Below are positions 1 through 6,795 of a stretch of 64,000 nucleotides of DNA, piece after piece. This DNA is from Lentisphaerota bacterium. Its GTDB lineage: Bacteria; Verrucomicrobiota; Lentisphaeria; Victivallales; Victivallaceae. The translations under genes were made by a program, and so were the position numbers. Positions within the stretch are counted from its first letter, which is position 1; the number at the start of each line of letters is the position of its first letter. Under the pieces are notes generated by a model. It was not told where the DNA came from and did not search any database. It saw nothing but the letters and a program-made list of their open reading frames with translations. The stretch covers positions 62,001-126,000 of the forward strand of contig SUVW01000005.1 of assembly GCA_015061815.1 (NCBI GenBank). The letters run 5' to 3'.

Positions 1-164
1 TCCGCCAGCTGCTGCAGTACTGTTTTTCTTGCCAATTGTCCCGGTAAAACCAGTATTATTCTGCTGAAATCCGGCAGATGGCTGCCATCTGCCCGTTTGA
101 GCAACTCTTTGGCTATCGCATCGGGCAGCAGATCGCCCGTTCCCAGAAACAACCGCTTTGCCAT
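1..164 (-). CDS. Partial CDS, possibly AddB/RecB-like nuclease-family protein (N-terminus only)
   Basis: An open frame starts at an ATG at 164 (reading MAKRLFLGTGDLL) and runs off the left edge, so only 54 residues are visible; it is too short for the ORF track. It follows the aconitase stop by 13 bp on the same strand, so the two are probably co-transcribed. The segment reading RIILVLPGQLARKTVL resembles the 'VLPGRRA' start of AddB/RecB-type exonuclease-family proteins, but this is a resemblance by eye over very few residues. No catalytic motif lies inside the window. The start has no clear Shine-Dalgarno sequence. Confidence 0.4.
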   Translation of the reverse strand, partial: MAKRLFLGTGDLLPDAIAKELLKRADGSHLPDFSRIILVLPGQLARKTVLQQLA

Positions 165-177
165 AAGATGGAATGGT

Positions 178-2115
178 TCAGCAGTTGAGTCTGCCGCCGG
201 CTTTTACCAGACGGATGTCATTTTCGGACATGGGGTGAGTGAAAATGATCTCTTTTTCACTGCCGTCACTTTTGCAGAGAACTCCTTTGACCTCGCTGCC
301 GGGGAGTAATTGTTCCGGAAGAGAGATGAATTTCAGAGAATCTTTTTCTTCGATCATGTCATAATCCGTCGGATCCTTGAATATCAGAGGAACTATTCCG
401 AAATTGATCAGATTGGCCCGGTGGATGCGTTCAATTGCCAGTGCCGCAACGACTTTTATCCCCAGATACATCGGACAAATCGCCGCATGCTCTCTGCTTG
501 ACCCCTGACCATAGCTGTCGCGGGCAATTATAATTCCATGCTTTCCGGCATCTCTGACTTCGGAAGCGCGTTGAGCAAATCCGGGTTTGCCCGGTTCGTT
601 GAAGCACTCAAACACCACTTTACTGTAGGCCGGGATATTGCTCCGCAATTTGAGGTGAATTCCGGCGGGCATGATGTGATCGGTGGTGATTTTGTCGCCG
701 ACTTTGATAACAACAACGCCATCGATATTTTCCGGAAGCGGATCATTTGACGGAGGTTCTCCGATGGTTGGCTTGCGGATAATGCCTTTACCGCTTTCAC
801 CTTTCTGGAAATGAGCATCATCGGAAGTATAGAATTCCGGTTCATTTATTTGCGGGAAATCGATCCCGGTATCTCGCGGGTCGATAAATTCTCCGGTGAT
901 CGCGGCGGCGACAGCGGTTTCCGGGCTGACCAGAAATGACTGATCGCCTTTGGTTCCTGATCTGCCGGCGAAATTACGGTTGAAAGTTCTGACGGTGATC
1001 GTATCGTCTGCCGGACTTTGTCCCTGACCGATACAGGGGCCGCAGCCGACTTCCAGAATCCTTGCTCCGGCGGCGACCAGATCACCGAGCATGCCGTTGG
1101 CACAGAGCATTTCCAGCACCGGGCGGCTGCCCGGGGCGATCCCCAAAGTGACATCCGGGTGTATTTTGCGTCCTTTCAATGCGCTGGCGACCAGTGCCAG
1201 ATCCCGGTATCCGCCGTTGGTACAGCTGCCGACAAGCACCTGGCCGACTTTTTTACCGGCAAGTTCTCTGACTGTTTTGATGTTATCCGGACTGGACGGG
1301 CAGGCGGCCAGCGGTTCGAGGGTGTTGAGATCGATCTCTACGACCCGGTCATATTCAGCATTTTCATCAGCGGCCAGTGCTGTGAAATCTTCTTCGCGTT
1401 TCTGACGGCGGAGAAATTCTCTGGTGCGTTCGTCCGACGGGAAAACACTGGTCGTAACTCCCAATTCAGCACCCATATTGGTAATCGTGGCCCGTTGCGG
1501 GACACTCAAATCTGCAACGCCGGGGCCGAAGTATTCAACAATGGAACCGACATTGCCTTTGGTGGTAAGAATGCTCAAAAGTTTCAGAATGACATCTTTT
1601 GCCGCCACCCAGGGACGGAGTTTCCCGGTGAGTTTGATTCCCACGATTTTGGGTGTCGGGATAGTGAAAGGCTGTCCGGCCATTGCCAGAGCAACATCCA
1701 AACCTCCGGCTCCGATGGCGAGCATGCCGATGCCGCCGCCGGTGGGGGTGTGGCTGTCGGAACCGATCATGGTTTTGCCCGGTTTCCCGAATCGTTCCAG
1801 ATGCAGCTGATGGCAAATACCGTTGCCGGGAGGTGAGAAGACGACACCCTTTTCAGCGGCAACAGTTTGCAGATAAAGGTGATCGTTGCGGTTTTCCGGG
1901 CCGTTTTGCATCATGTTGTGATCAACATAGGAAACGGATATTTCGGTAGCAACTTTACCGGTTTTCATTGCTTCAAGTTCCAGATAGGCCATTGTGCCGG
2001 TGGCATCTTGAGTAAGGGTCTGATCGATACGGATAAGTAATTGAGCATCTTTGGCCGGATCTCCGGAAATCAGGTGCTGGCTTATTATTTTTTGAACGAG
2101 TGTACCGTGCGCCAT
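178..2115 (-). CDS. Aconitate hydratase
   Basis: Aconitase-superfamily [4Fe-4S] hydro-lyase of 645 residues, converting citrate to isocitrate in the TCA cycle. Cluster-binding cysteines are visible in GSCTNGG and in GCGPCIGQG. Early motifs around HNMMQN and GSDSHTPTGGG, and the swivel domain with QGSSREHAA, complete the family pattern. The length fits the shorter monomeric single-chain form sometimes called Aquifex-type, rather than the roughly 900-residue AcnA. The ORF track begins 11 codons upstream, but the ATG at 2115 is preceded by GAAAGG at good spacing and begins with MAHGTLV, so this start is preferred. Isopropylmalate dehydratase is the main alternative, but that enzyme is normally split into two subunits. 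Confidence 0.93.
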   Translation of the reverse strand: MAHGTLVQKIISQHLISGDPAKDAQLLIRIDQTLTQDATGTMAYLELEAMKTGKVATEISVSYVDHNMMQNGPENRNDHLYLQTVAAEKGVVFSPPGNGICHQLHLERFGKPGKTMIGSDSHTPTGGGIGMLAIGAGGLDVALAMAGQPFTIPTPKIVGIKLTGKLRPWVAAKDVILKLLSILTTKGNVGSIVEYFGPGVADLSVPQRATITNMGAELGVTTSVFPSDERTREFLRRQKREEDFTALAADENAEYDRVVEIDLNTLEPLAACPSSPDNIKTVRELAGKKVGQVLVGSCTNGGYRDLALVASALKGRKIHPDVTLGIAPGSRPVLEMLCANGMLGDLVAAGARILEVGCGPCIGQGQSPADDTITVRTFNRNFAGRSGTKGDQSFLVSPETAVAAAITGEFIDPRDTGIDFPQINEPEFYTSDDAHFQKGESGKGIIRKPTIGEPPSNDPLPENIDGVVVIKVGDKITTDHIMPAGIHLKLRSNIPAYSKVVFECFNEPGKPGFAQRASEVRDAGKHGIIIARDSYGQGSSREHAAICPMYLGIKVVAALAIERIHRANLINFGIVPLIFKDPTDYDMIEEKDSLKFISLPEQLLPGSEVKGVLCKSDGSEKEIIFTHPMSENDIRLVKAGGRLNC

Positions 2116-2169
2116 AAAATTTACCTTTCTATAAAATACAATAAACAAAACCGATACTGTTCTACTTAT

Positions 2170-2198
2170 AATATAGCATCATTACGGTCATCTTGCAA
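2170..2198 (-). promoter_or_regulatory. Sigma-70-type promoter of the aconitase gene
   Basis: On the minus strand TTGCAA (-35) is separated by 17 bp from TATATT (-10), about 55 bp upstream of the aconitase ATG. Confidence 0.65.
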
Positions 2199-2242
2199 TT
2201 ATCTCTCTCTTAAAAATTGTTCTTTGCGGTAACCGTCAACTC

Positions 2243-2271
2243 TTGACATTAATACGTTTTTGTGGTATATT
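2243..2271 (+). promoter_or_regulatory. Sigma-70-type promoter of the creatininase-family gene
   Basis: A perfect TTGACA -35 box, a 17-bp spacer and TATATT lie about 75 bp before the ATG at 2346. The fit is close to ideal. Confidence 0.75.
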
Positions 2272-2345
2272 AACTGAAAATTGGTTGATTTATGATCCGG
2301 AGTGTCCGGTCAGACAATATTATAAACAGAAAGAGGGAAGAGCTT

Positions 2346-3197
2346 ATGAAGCACTATCGTATGCAGGATTTGACTGTAAGTGAACTGCAGGAATATCTCA
2401 AGCACAATCAGACCATTATTTTACCGTATGCGTTATGCGAGCAGCATGGATTTCACCTGCCGCTGGATACTGATATCCGCAACGCAGAGTTCTGTTCCAA
2501 GGCTCTGGCTGAAAAACTCGGCTGTATAGTTGCTCCGGTTCTCAATTACACATTCAGCGGCGGCATGCTTGCCGGTACGATCAATGTTAAACCCAATACT
2601 TTTGCCAATCTGGTCGGAGAAATCATTGAATCTCTGGTGCTTCAGGGGTTCCGCAATATCATTATTATTCCGGGACACGGCGGCAGTGAAAGTCTGCTTC
2701 ACCTCAAGGAATCTCTGCGGATTTTGAAGTGGCTCAATCCGGCTCTCAAAGATACTTTGATCCTGTTGACCCAGATTTGGGATTTTTCACCGACCTGGAC
2801 TCACCTTTTTGATACACAGGATTATCATGCTTCAGATGCTGAAACATCTCTTCTGCTCCACTGGAGTCCGGAAGTTGTACGTAAAGACGTGGTTATGGAC
2901 CCGCCGGAAGTTGCCGAAAGATTGCGCAATGATCCGGACAGCTTCCAGTTGCGTGAATCATTCACCGATATGAAACAGGAGATCATCCAGACCAGCCAGC
3001 GCAGCGATGTGAAAGTCGGTGTCATGGGATTCCCGGAACGTGCCTGCGCCGAAACCGGTAAAAAGATCGAAGAAGAGTTTGTCGCCAATGCTGCTCAAGC
3101 GATCCAAAAAGCTATTGCCGTCGCAGATGATGCACGTAAAAGCGGCAAGCGTATCATTCACGAAGATAATGATAAGATGAAGATCCGTTCAGTTTGA
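2346..3197 (+). CDS. Creatininase family protein
   Basis: Protein of 283 residues with the creatininase-family metal-binding signature: LPYALCEQHGFHLPLDTD supplies the Glu, His and Asp ligands, and the GHGGSES segment near residue 110 supplies the second metal-ligand loop. The family hydrolyses creatinine, formamide-type and other cyclic or linear amides; the real substrate cannot be told from sequence. The ATG at 2346 is chosen over the ORF-track start because AGAGGGAAG sits just upstream. It has its own strong promoter and a terminator downstream, so it is probably monocistronic. Confidence 0.85.
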   Translation: MKHYRMQDLTVSELQEYLKHNQTIILPYALCEQHGFHLPLDTDIRNAEFCSKALAEKLGCIVAPVLNYTFSGGMLAGTINVKPNTFANLVGEIIESLVLQGFRNIIIIPGHGGSESLLHLKESLRILKWLNPALKDTLILLTQIWDFSPTWTHLFDTQDYHASDAETSLLLHWSPEVVRKDVVMDPPEVAERLRNDPDSFQLRESFTDMKQEIIQTSQRSDVKVGVMGFPERACAETGKKIEEEFVANAAQAIQKAIAVADDARKSGKRIIHEDNDKMKIRSV

Positions 3198-3303
3198 ATT
3201 TCTGAAACTGTCCGGATCATCGCTTCCACCGGGAAATATTGTTTTTGAAAAACATTTTTCCGGAAGCCCGTTCCGGATTCAGAATGAATTTTTTACTTGC
3301 ATT

Positions 3304-3345
3304 AAGTTCATCGGCAGTTGTTGAAGCAGCCGATGAACTTTTTTA
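3304..3345 (+). terminator. Rho-independent terminator after the creatininase-family gene
   Basis: Perfect 12-bp inverted repeat (AAGTTCATCGGC / GCCGATGAACTT) with a 13-nt loop, followed by TTTTA. Confidence 0.85.
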
Positions 3346-3430
3346 TATTGTTGACAGAGTGATGGTTGCAGTACTTCCGGTTCGCCGCCGGAATCAAACT
3401 GGCAATTTTCATCAGAAGATTAAAAAGAAC

Positions 3431-3458
3431 TTGAAAAATATTGTTTTTATGATATATT
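3431..3458 (+). promoter_or_regulatory. Promoter of the ankyrin gene
   Basis: TTGAAA, 16-bp spacer, TATATT. If used, the transcript has an untranslated leader of roughly 275 nt before the preferred ATG at 3743. The leader contains an SD-like AAAGGAGAT near 3491 not followed by a credible long ORF, and a CAGGGGTAC...GTACCCTG hairpin near 3691-3716. Confidence 0.55.
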
Positions 3459-3708
3459 ACCCCCTTGTGTTTTAGCGATCAACACAATGAAAGGAGATCA
3501 TAAAATCTTAAAAAAGCAACTGAAATTTTTTAATTGAAGATTAACAGCGATATCTTCAAGCGATGGAAATACGGGAAAACGCCAAAATCTCATTGAACAC
3601 CATCGGCTTGCAAGGTACGTTTGCGTATATGCGGGCGTGCCCTTGTTTTGTGTGGTGTTCAGGTATTGGCGTACCTCTCGTATTCACAATCAGGGGTACG
3701 TCTTTTTT

Positions 3709-3719
3709 GTACCCTGAAA
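3709..3719. repeat. Left copy of an 11-bp inverted repeat flanking the ankyrin gene
   Basis: GTACCCTGAAA here is the exact reverse complement of TTTCAGGGTAC at 5928-5938, so the two copies bracket the ankyrin gene. The left copy is also one arm of a local hairpin with CAGGGGTAC. No transposase or integrase is present. Confidence 0.45.
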
Positions 3720-3742
3720 TAACAAAACATGGAGTACAAAAA

Positions 3743-5728
3743 ATGTCAGATGAGATCAAAGAGTGTCCGTTTTGCGGTGAAGAGATAAAAGCGATTGCAA
3801 AAAAGTGTCGTTTTTGCGGTGAAATGCTTGTAGAGAAAGCAGGGAAGCCTGATACTCTACCGCTTAAAGATAAAATTTCTTTCGCAGGAAGGCAAATCGT
3901 TAACAGAATGACCCAATGGATTGACAAAATATCTTCCGGAGATGAAGCAAAAAAGAAAAAAATCAAATGGGCCTTCGGGGGAGGTGCTGTTATTATTCTG
4001 CTTGTCCTCATTATTGCATTGTGTTCCATCGAAACCGTTGAACATGTTGATTTACCGCCAGGCAGACCGGATCATCAGTTGCTCGAATACACTGAAAAGG
4101 GGGATCTGCGGGCTGTAAAGTTTTTGATAGTAAAACGTGAAGCAAAAGTCAATGGTGCTGTATACAAGCATAGCGGAGAAACTGCCTTGCACATTGCTTT
4201 GCGTAATCAATTTAATGACATCGCCGAATATTTGATCAAAAAAGATGCAGATGTCAATGCAAAAGATGATGCACAAAGAACTCCTTTATTCTATCCGTTG
4301 CAAAACAAAGATTACGGGATGATGGAAATATTGCTTGACAATGAGGCCGAAAAAATCATCGAAGCTGTTTTTTATGCAGTTGATATCAATGATGAAAAAT
4401 TACTTGATTTCTTACTGAAAAATGATTTTCCGGTCAATGTCGCTGATAATAACGGGGATACACCTTTGCATACTGCAGCAAGAAAAAACCTGTCACCTGT
4501 GATAGTTGAGTTGCTGTTGAAAAATAAGGCGAGGAGTGATTCGGTAAATAATAGTGGGTATACCCCTCTTTTACTTGCTCTTGAATGCAACAGTTCACCG
4601 GCAATTGTTAAATTGCTTATAGATGGAGGTTCTGATGTAAACATGGCAGCACCCGATGGCAACCGGCCACTGCATTTGGCGGTTGACGAATTTCCGGAAG
4701 GGCGATTCCGTTCGCGTATCAATTCTCCGGAATATACCAGTTTATTGCTGGCGGCCGAGGCAGATGTCAATGCAAAAAACAAATCGGGCAAAACTGCGCT
4801 GCAGCTGGCTGGAAACAGCAACGTAATTAATCAATTACTGCAATCGGAAGCTCTCGTGATCAGAGATGACAACGACAGCAGAATATTTGATTTACTGATT
4901 TTTAAGAGTAACGGAGCATTCGCCGATGCAAAGCGTGTGAAAGCTCTCGTAAAAGCCGGGGCCAATCCCATGTTTTTCAGCCGCAGACATTTGTGTTCCG
5001 CATTAAATATTGCTGCAAGAAACGGCAATAAGGCCGCTGCGTCGGTGATAATTAAGTATTCTGATTTCGGTGTGGATCAGCCTATGCATGATGAAGGGGC
5101 TGCACGGTATATGGTCGATATGCCGGAATTGGTCAAGGCAATGATTGACAAAGGTAAACATCTGAATGATGATGAAATATATGCTTTGCCTCTTGATCTT
5201 GTTAAATATTATTTGCAGAAAAACATCGGCGGCGGTTTGAATTCTGACGAGCACTTTGCTTTGGAGCGAAAAATCGCCGTACAATATAATTTGGAACGCG
5301 GTTCATGGCAACTCCGGGAATTTTTTACTGAAAACGGATGGAATGAATTGATGGCAAATGCGGTGAAAGATCCGGAATCTGCACGTTATTATCGCGATAT
5401 TGTGAAACGCGAACATCGCAAGAAACTGCAGAATTCACCTGAAGCAAAGAACATCGTTAAGCGGAAAACTGTTGTCGCCGGCAGGATATTGCTGCCTTGT
5501 GAGGGTGAATCACCGGAAGAATATGATAAGCGATTCAATATTATCAACGCTCAATATGAAGAGAATGGAAGTTGTATTTTAAATTATTTTGCCAATGGTG
5601 TCAAGGCTATGGTGATCAAACACCGCAAGTTCCAGATCGATCACGGTATGGAGCCTGACGGTATTGAAGTTAAAGATAAAAATGGGAACATCGAAATCTA
5701 TGCCGAAAGAGTAAAGAACTCCCCGTAA
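3743..5728 (+). CDS. Zinc-ribbon, single-pass membrane, ankyrin-repeat protein
   Basis: Protein of 661 residues with three visible parts. Residues 8-25 form a zinc ribbon (CPFCGEE...CRFCGE). Residues about 76-96 are one hydrophobic helix preceded by KKKKIK, predicting a cytosolic N-terminus. From about residue 110 to 380 there are roughly six or seven ankyrin repeats (GETALHIAL, NGDTPLHTAA, SGYTPLLLAL, DGNRPLHLAV, SGKTALQLA). The C-terminal 250 residues have weaker repeats and no recognised domain. The ATG at 3743 is preferred over the track start at 3563 because GGAG lies 8 nt upstream and the ribbon starts there. Ankyrin repeats bind proteins; partner and role are unknown. It sits between a terminator and the tRNA-Asn repeats, an accessory setting. 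Confidence 0.8.
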   Translation: MSDEIKECPFCGEEIKAIAKKCRFCGEMLVEKAGKPDTLPLKDKISFAGRQIVNRMTQWIDKISSGDEAKKKKIKWAFGGGAVIILLVLIIALCSIETVEHVDLPPGRPDHQLLEYTEKGDLRAVKFLIVKREAKVNGAVYKHSGETALHIALRNQFNDIAEYLIKKDADVNAKDDAQRTPLFYPLQNKDYGMMEILLDNEAEKIIEAVFYAVDINDEKLLDFLLKNDFPVNVADNNGDTPLHTAARKNLSPVIVELLLKNKARSDSVNNSGYTPLLLALECNSSPAIVKLLIDGGSDVNMAAPDGNRPLHLAVDEFPEGRFRSRINSPEYTSLLLAAEADVNAKNKSGKTALQLAGNSNVINQLLQSEALVIRDDNDSRIFDLLIFKSNGAFADAKRVKALVKAGANPMFFSRRHLCSALNIAARNGNKAAASVIIKYSDFGVDQPMHDEGAARYMVDMPELVKAMIDKGKHLNDDEIYALPLDLVKYYLQKNIGGGLNSDEHFALERKIAVQYNLERGSWQLREFFTENGWNELMANAVKDPESARYYRDIVKREHRKKLQNSPEAKNIVKRKTVVAGRILLPCEGESPEEYDKRFNIINAQYEENGSCILNYFANGVKAMVIKHRKFQIDHGMEPDGIEVKDKNGNIEIYAERVKNSP

Positions 5729-5790
5729 GAAAAATGATTTTGAAAATTTCCCTGAAAAACAATGATTGGGGGAGGTCGTAACTTGTTTGT

Positions 5791-5822
5791 GAGCCGCGCA
5801 ATTACGCGGCTCTTTCTTTTTT
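5791..5822 (+). terminator. Rho-independent terminator after the ankyrin gene
   Basis: GAGCCGCG / CGCGGCTC perfect 8-bp stem, 6-nt loop, then TTTCTTTTTTT. Confidence 0.88.
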
Positions 5823-5927
5823 TCATTGCATTACCATTATCCGGGTGTATTCTTTGGTGTACTTTTAGTGTACTCATTTTGCTTTGAACAGTCGGAAAAT
5901 AACAGAAAACAAAAAAGAAAAAGTCAT

Positions 5928-5938
5928 TTTCAGGGTAC
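5928..5938. repeat. Right copy of an 11-bp inverted repeat flanking the ankyrin gene
   Basis: TTTCAGGGTAC, reverse complement of 3709-3719. The surrounding 5823-6016 stretch is AT-rich, holds two GTGTAC motifs (about 5860-5875), and I see no gene in it. Confidence 0.45.
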
Positions 5939-6112
5939 AAAGCATCCTGAAATGTAAAAAAGGTGGTATTACGTTCAAAAAAATCGAAACGGAAAGATAT
6001 TTGAGGAAAATGAAAATGGCTCCGGCACTTGGGCTGCCCACGCTTCGCTGCGCACACCGCTTCGCGCTGTCGAACCACCCCTGCGGGGGATTTGGTTATT
6101 TTTTGCTGACAC

Positions 6113-6141
6113 AAAAAATGCAGATTGTTCTCACAATCTGC
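6113..6141 (-). terminator. Terminator hairpin in repeat copy 1
   Basis: On the minus strand GCAGATTGT / ACAATCTGC, a perfect 9-bp stem with a 4-nt loop, is followed by ATTTTTT. Confidence 0.75.
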
Positions 6142-6277
6142 CGATCCTGCGGTTTGTCGCCATTTTTCATTAAAATGAAAATGGCTCCGGCACCTGGGCT
6201 GCCCACGCTTCGCTGCGCACACCGCTTCGCGCTGTCGAACCACCCTGGCGGGGGATTTGGTTATTTTTTGTTGACAC

Positions 6278-6306
6278 AAAAAATGCAGATTGTTCTCACA
6301 ATCTGC
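6278..6306 (-). terminator. Terminator hairpin in repeat copy 2
   Basis: Same 9-bp stem and T-run as in copy 1, 165 bp further on. Confidence 0.75.
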
Positions 6307-6442
6307 CGATCCTGCGGTTTGTCGCCATTTTTCATTAAAATGAAAATGGCTCCGGCACCTGGGCTGCCCACGCTTCGCTGCGCACACCGCTTCGCGCTGT
6401 CGAACCACCCCTGCGGGGGATTTGGTTATTTTTTGCTGACAC

Positions 6443-6471
6443 AAAAAATGCAGATTGTTCTCACAATCTGC
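6443..6471 (-). terminator. Terminator hairpin in repeat copy 3, nearest the tRNA
   Basis: Same 9-bp stem and T-run. It lies about 40 bp past the tRNA 3' end, so it is the likely working terminator of tRNA-Asn; the other two are duplicates. Confidence 0.8.
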
Positions 6472-6511
6472 CGATCCTGCGGTTTGTCGCCATTTTTCAT
6501 TAAAATGAAAA

Positions 6512-6586
6512 TGGCTCCGGCACCTGGGCTCGAACCAGGAACCAAGTGGTTAACAGCCACCTACTCTACCATTGAGCTATGCCGGA
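6512..6586 (-). tRNA. tRNA-Asn (anticodon GTT)
   Basis: The 75-nt minus-strand sequence folds as a full cloverleaf: acceptor TCCGGCA / TGCCGGA, D-arm GCTC...GAGT, anticodon stem GGTGG / CCACT around loop CTGTTAA, T-arm CCTGG-TTCGAGC-CCAGG, discriminator G and an encoded CCA. The anticodon GTT reads Asn codons. It has its own promoter and is divergent from nadB. Confidence 0.96.
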
Positions 6587-6602
6587 GCGTTCGTTATGTC
6601 AT

Positions 6603-6632
6603 ATAATATAGCCGCGATTTTTGTTTTGTCAA
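6603..6632 (-). promoter_or_regulatory. Promoter of tRNA-Asn
   Basis: Minus-strand TTGACA at 6627-6632 with TATTAT at 18 bp or TATATT at 16 bp, ending about 17-19 bp before the mature tRNA 5' end. Confidence 0.7.
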
Positions 6633-6795
6633 CAGAAAAAATGAAAAAAAAAGCAAAAAAACAGTAAAAAAACGAAAGATATCTGCTTTTTCTGGTAATT
6701 TTTTGAAAATTGATGTATATTATATTTATGATATATTAATCAGATGGCCTTTTTTTGTGAAAAAATCGGCTGAAATGTGATTTTCGGGGGAAAAA

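Larger units (their letters stand above)
6017..6511. repeat. Three tandem 165-bp repeats derived from the tRNA-Asn 3' end
   Basis: Units start at 6017, 6182 and 6347, and the tRNA itself starts its matching sequence at 6512, so the period is exactly 165 bp four times. Each unit begins (plus strand) with TGGCTCCGGCAC(C/T)TGGGCT, which is the encoded CCA, the acceptor 3' strand and part of the T-arm of the adjacent tRNA. A GC-rich block of about 35 bp follows, then TCGAACCA, which again matches the tRNA T-loop, then a hairpin. Units differ at only a few positions. The long ORFs on both strands here (5884-6606 plus, 5698-6444 minus) arise because 165 is divisible by three and are not credible genes. 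Confidence 0.93.

Noticed and set aside
1018-1836. 272-residue plus-strand ORF inside aconitase
   Set aside because: It is antisense to a well-conserved gene, with no ribosome-binding site and no recognisable family.
3239-3475. 78-residue ORF between the creatininase and ankyrin genes
   Set aside because: It begins at a TTG without a ribosome-binding site and runs through the terminator hairpin and the ankyrin promoter.
6017-6511. CRISPR array
   Set aside because: Units are whole 165-bp tandem copies without short repeats separated by unique spacers, and no cas genes are near.
5698-6606. Long ORFs of 248 and 240 residues on both strands with repeated sequence
   Set aside because: They exist because the 165-bp repeat is a multiple of three; the plus-strand one even reads through the tRNA gene. 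The repetitive protein is a by-product.
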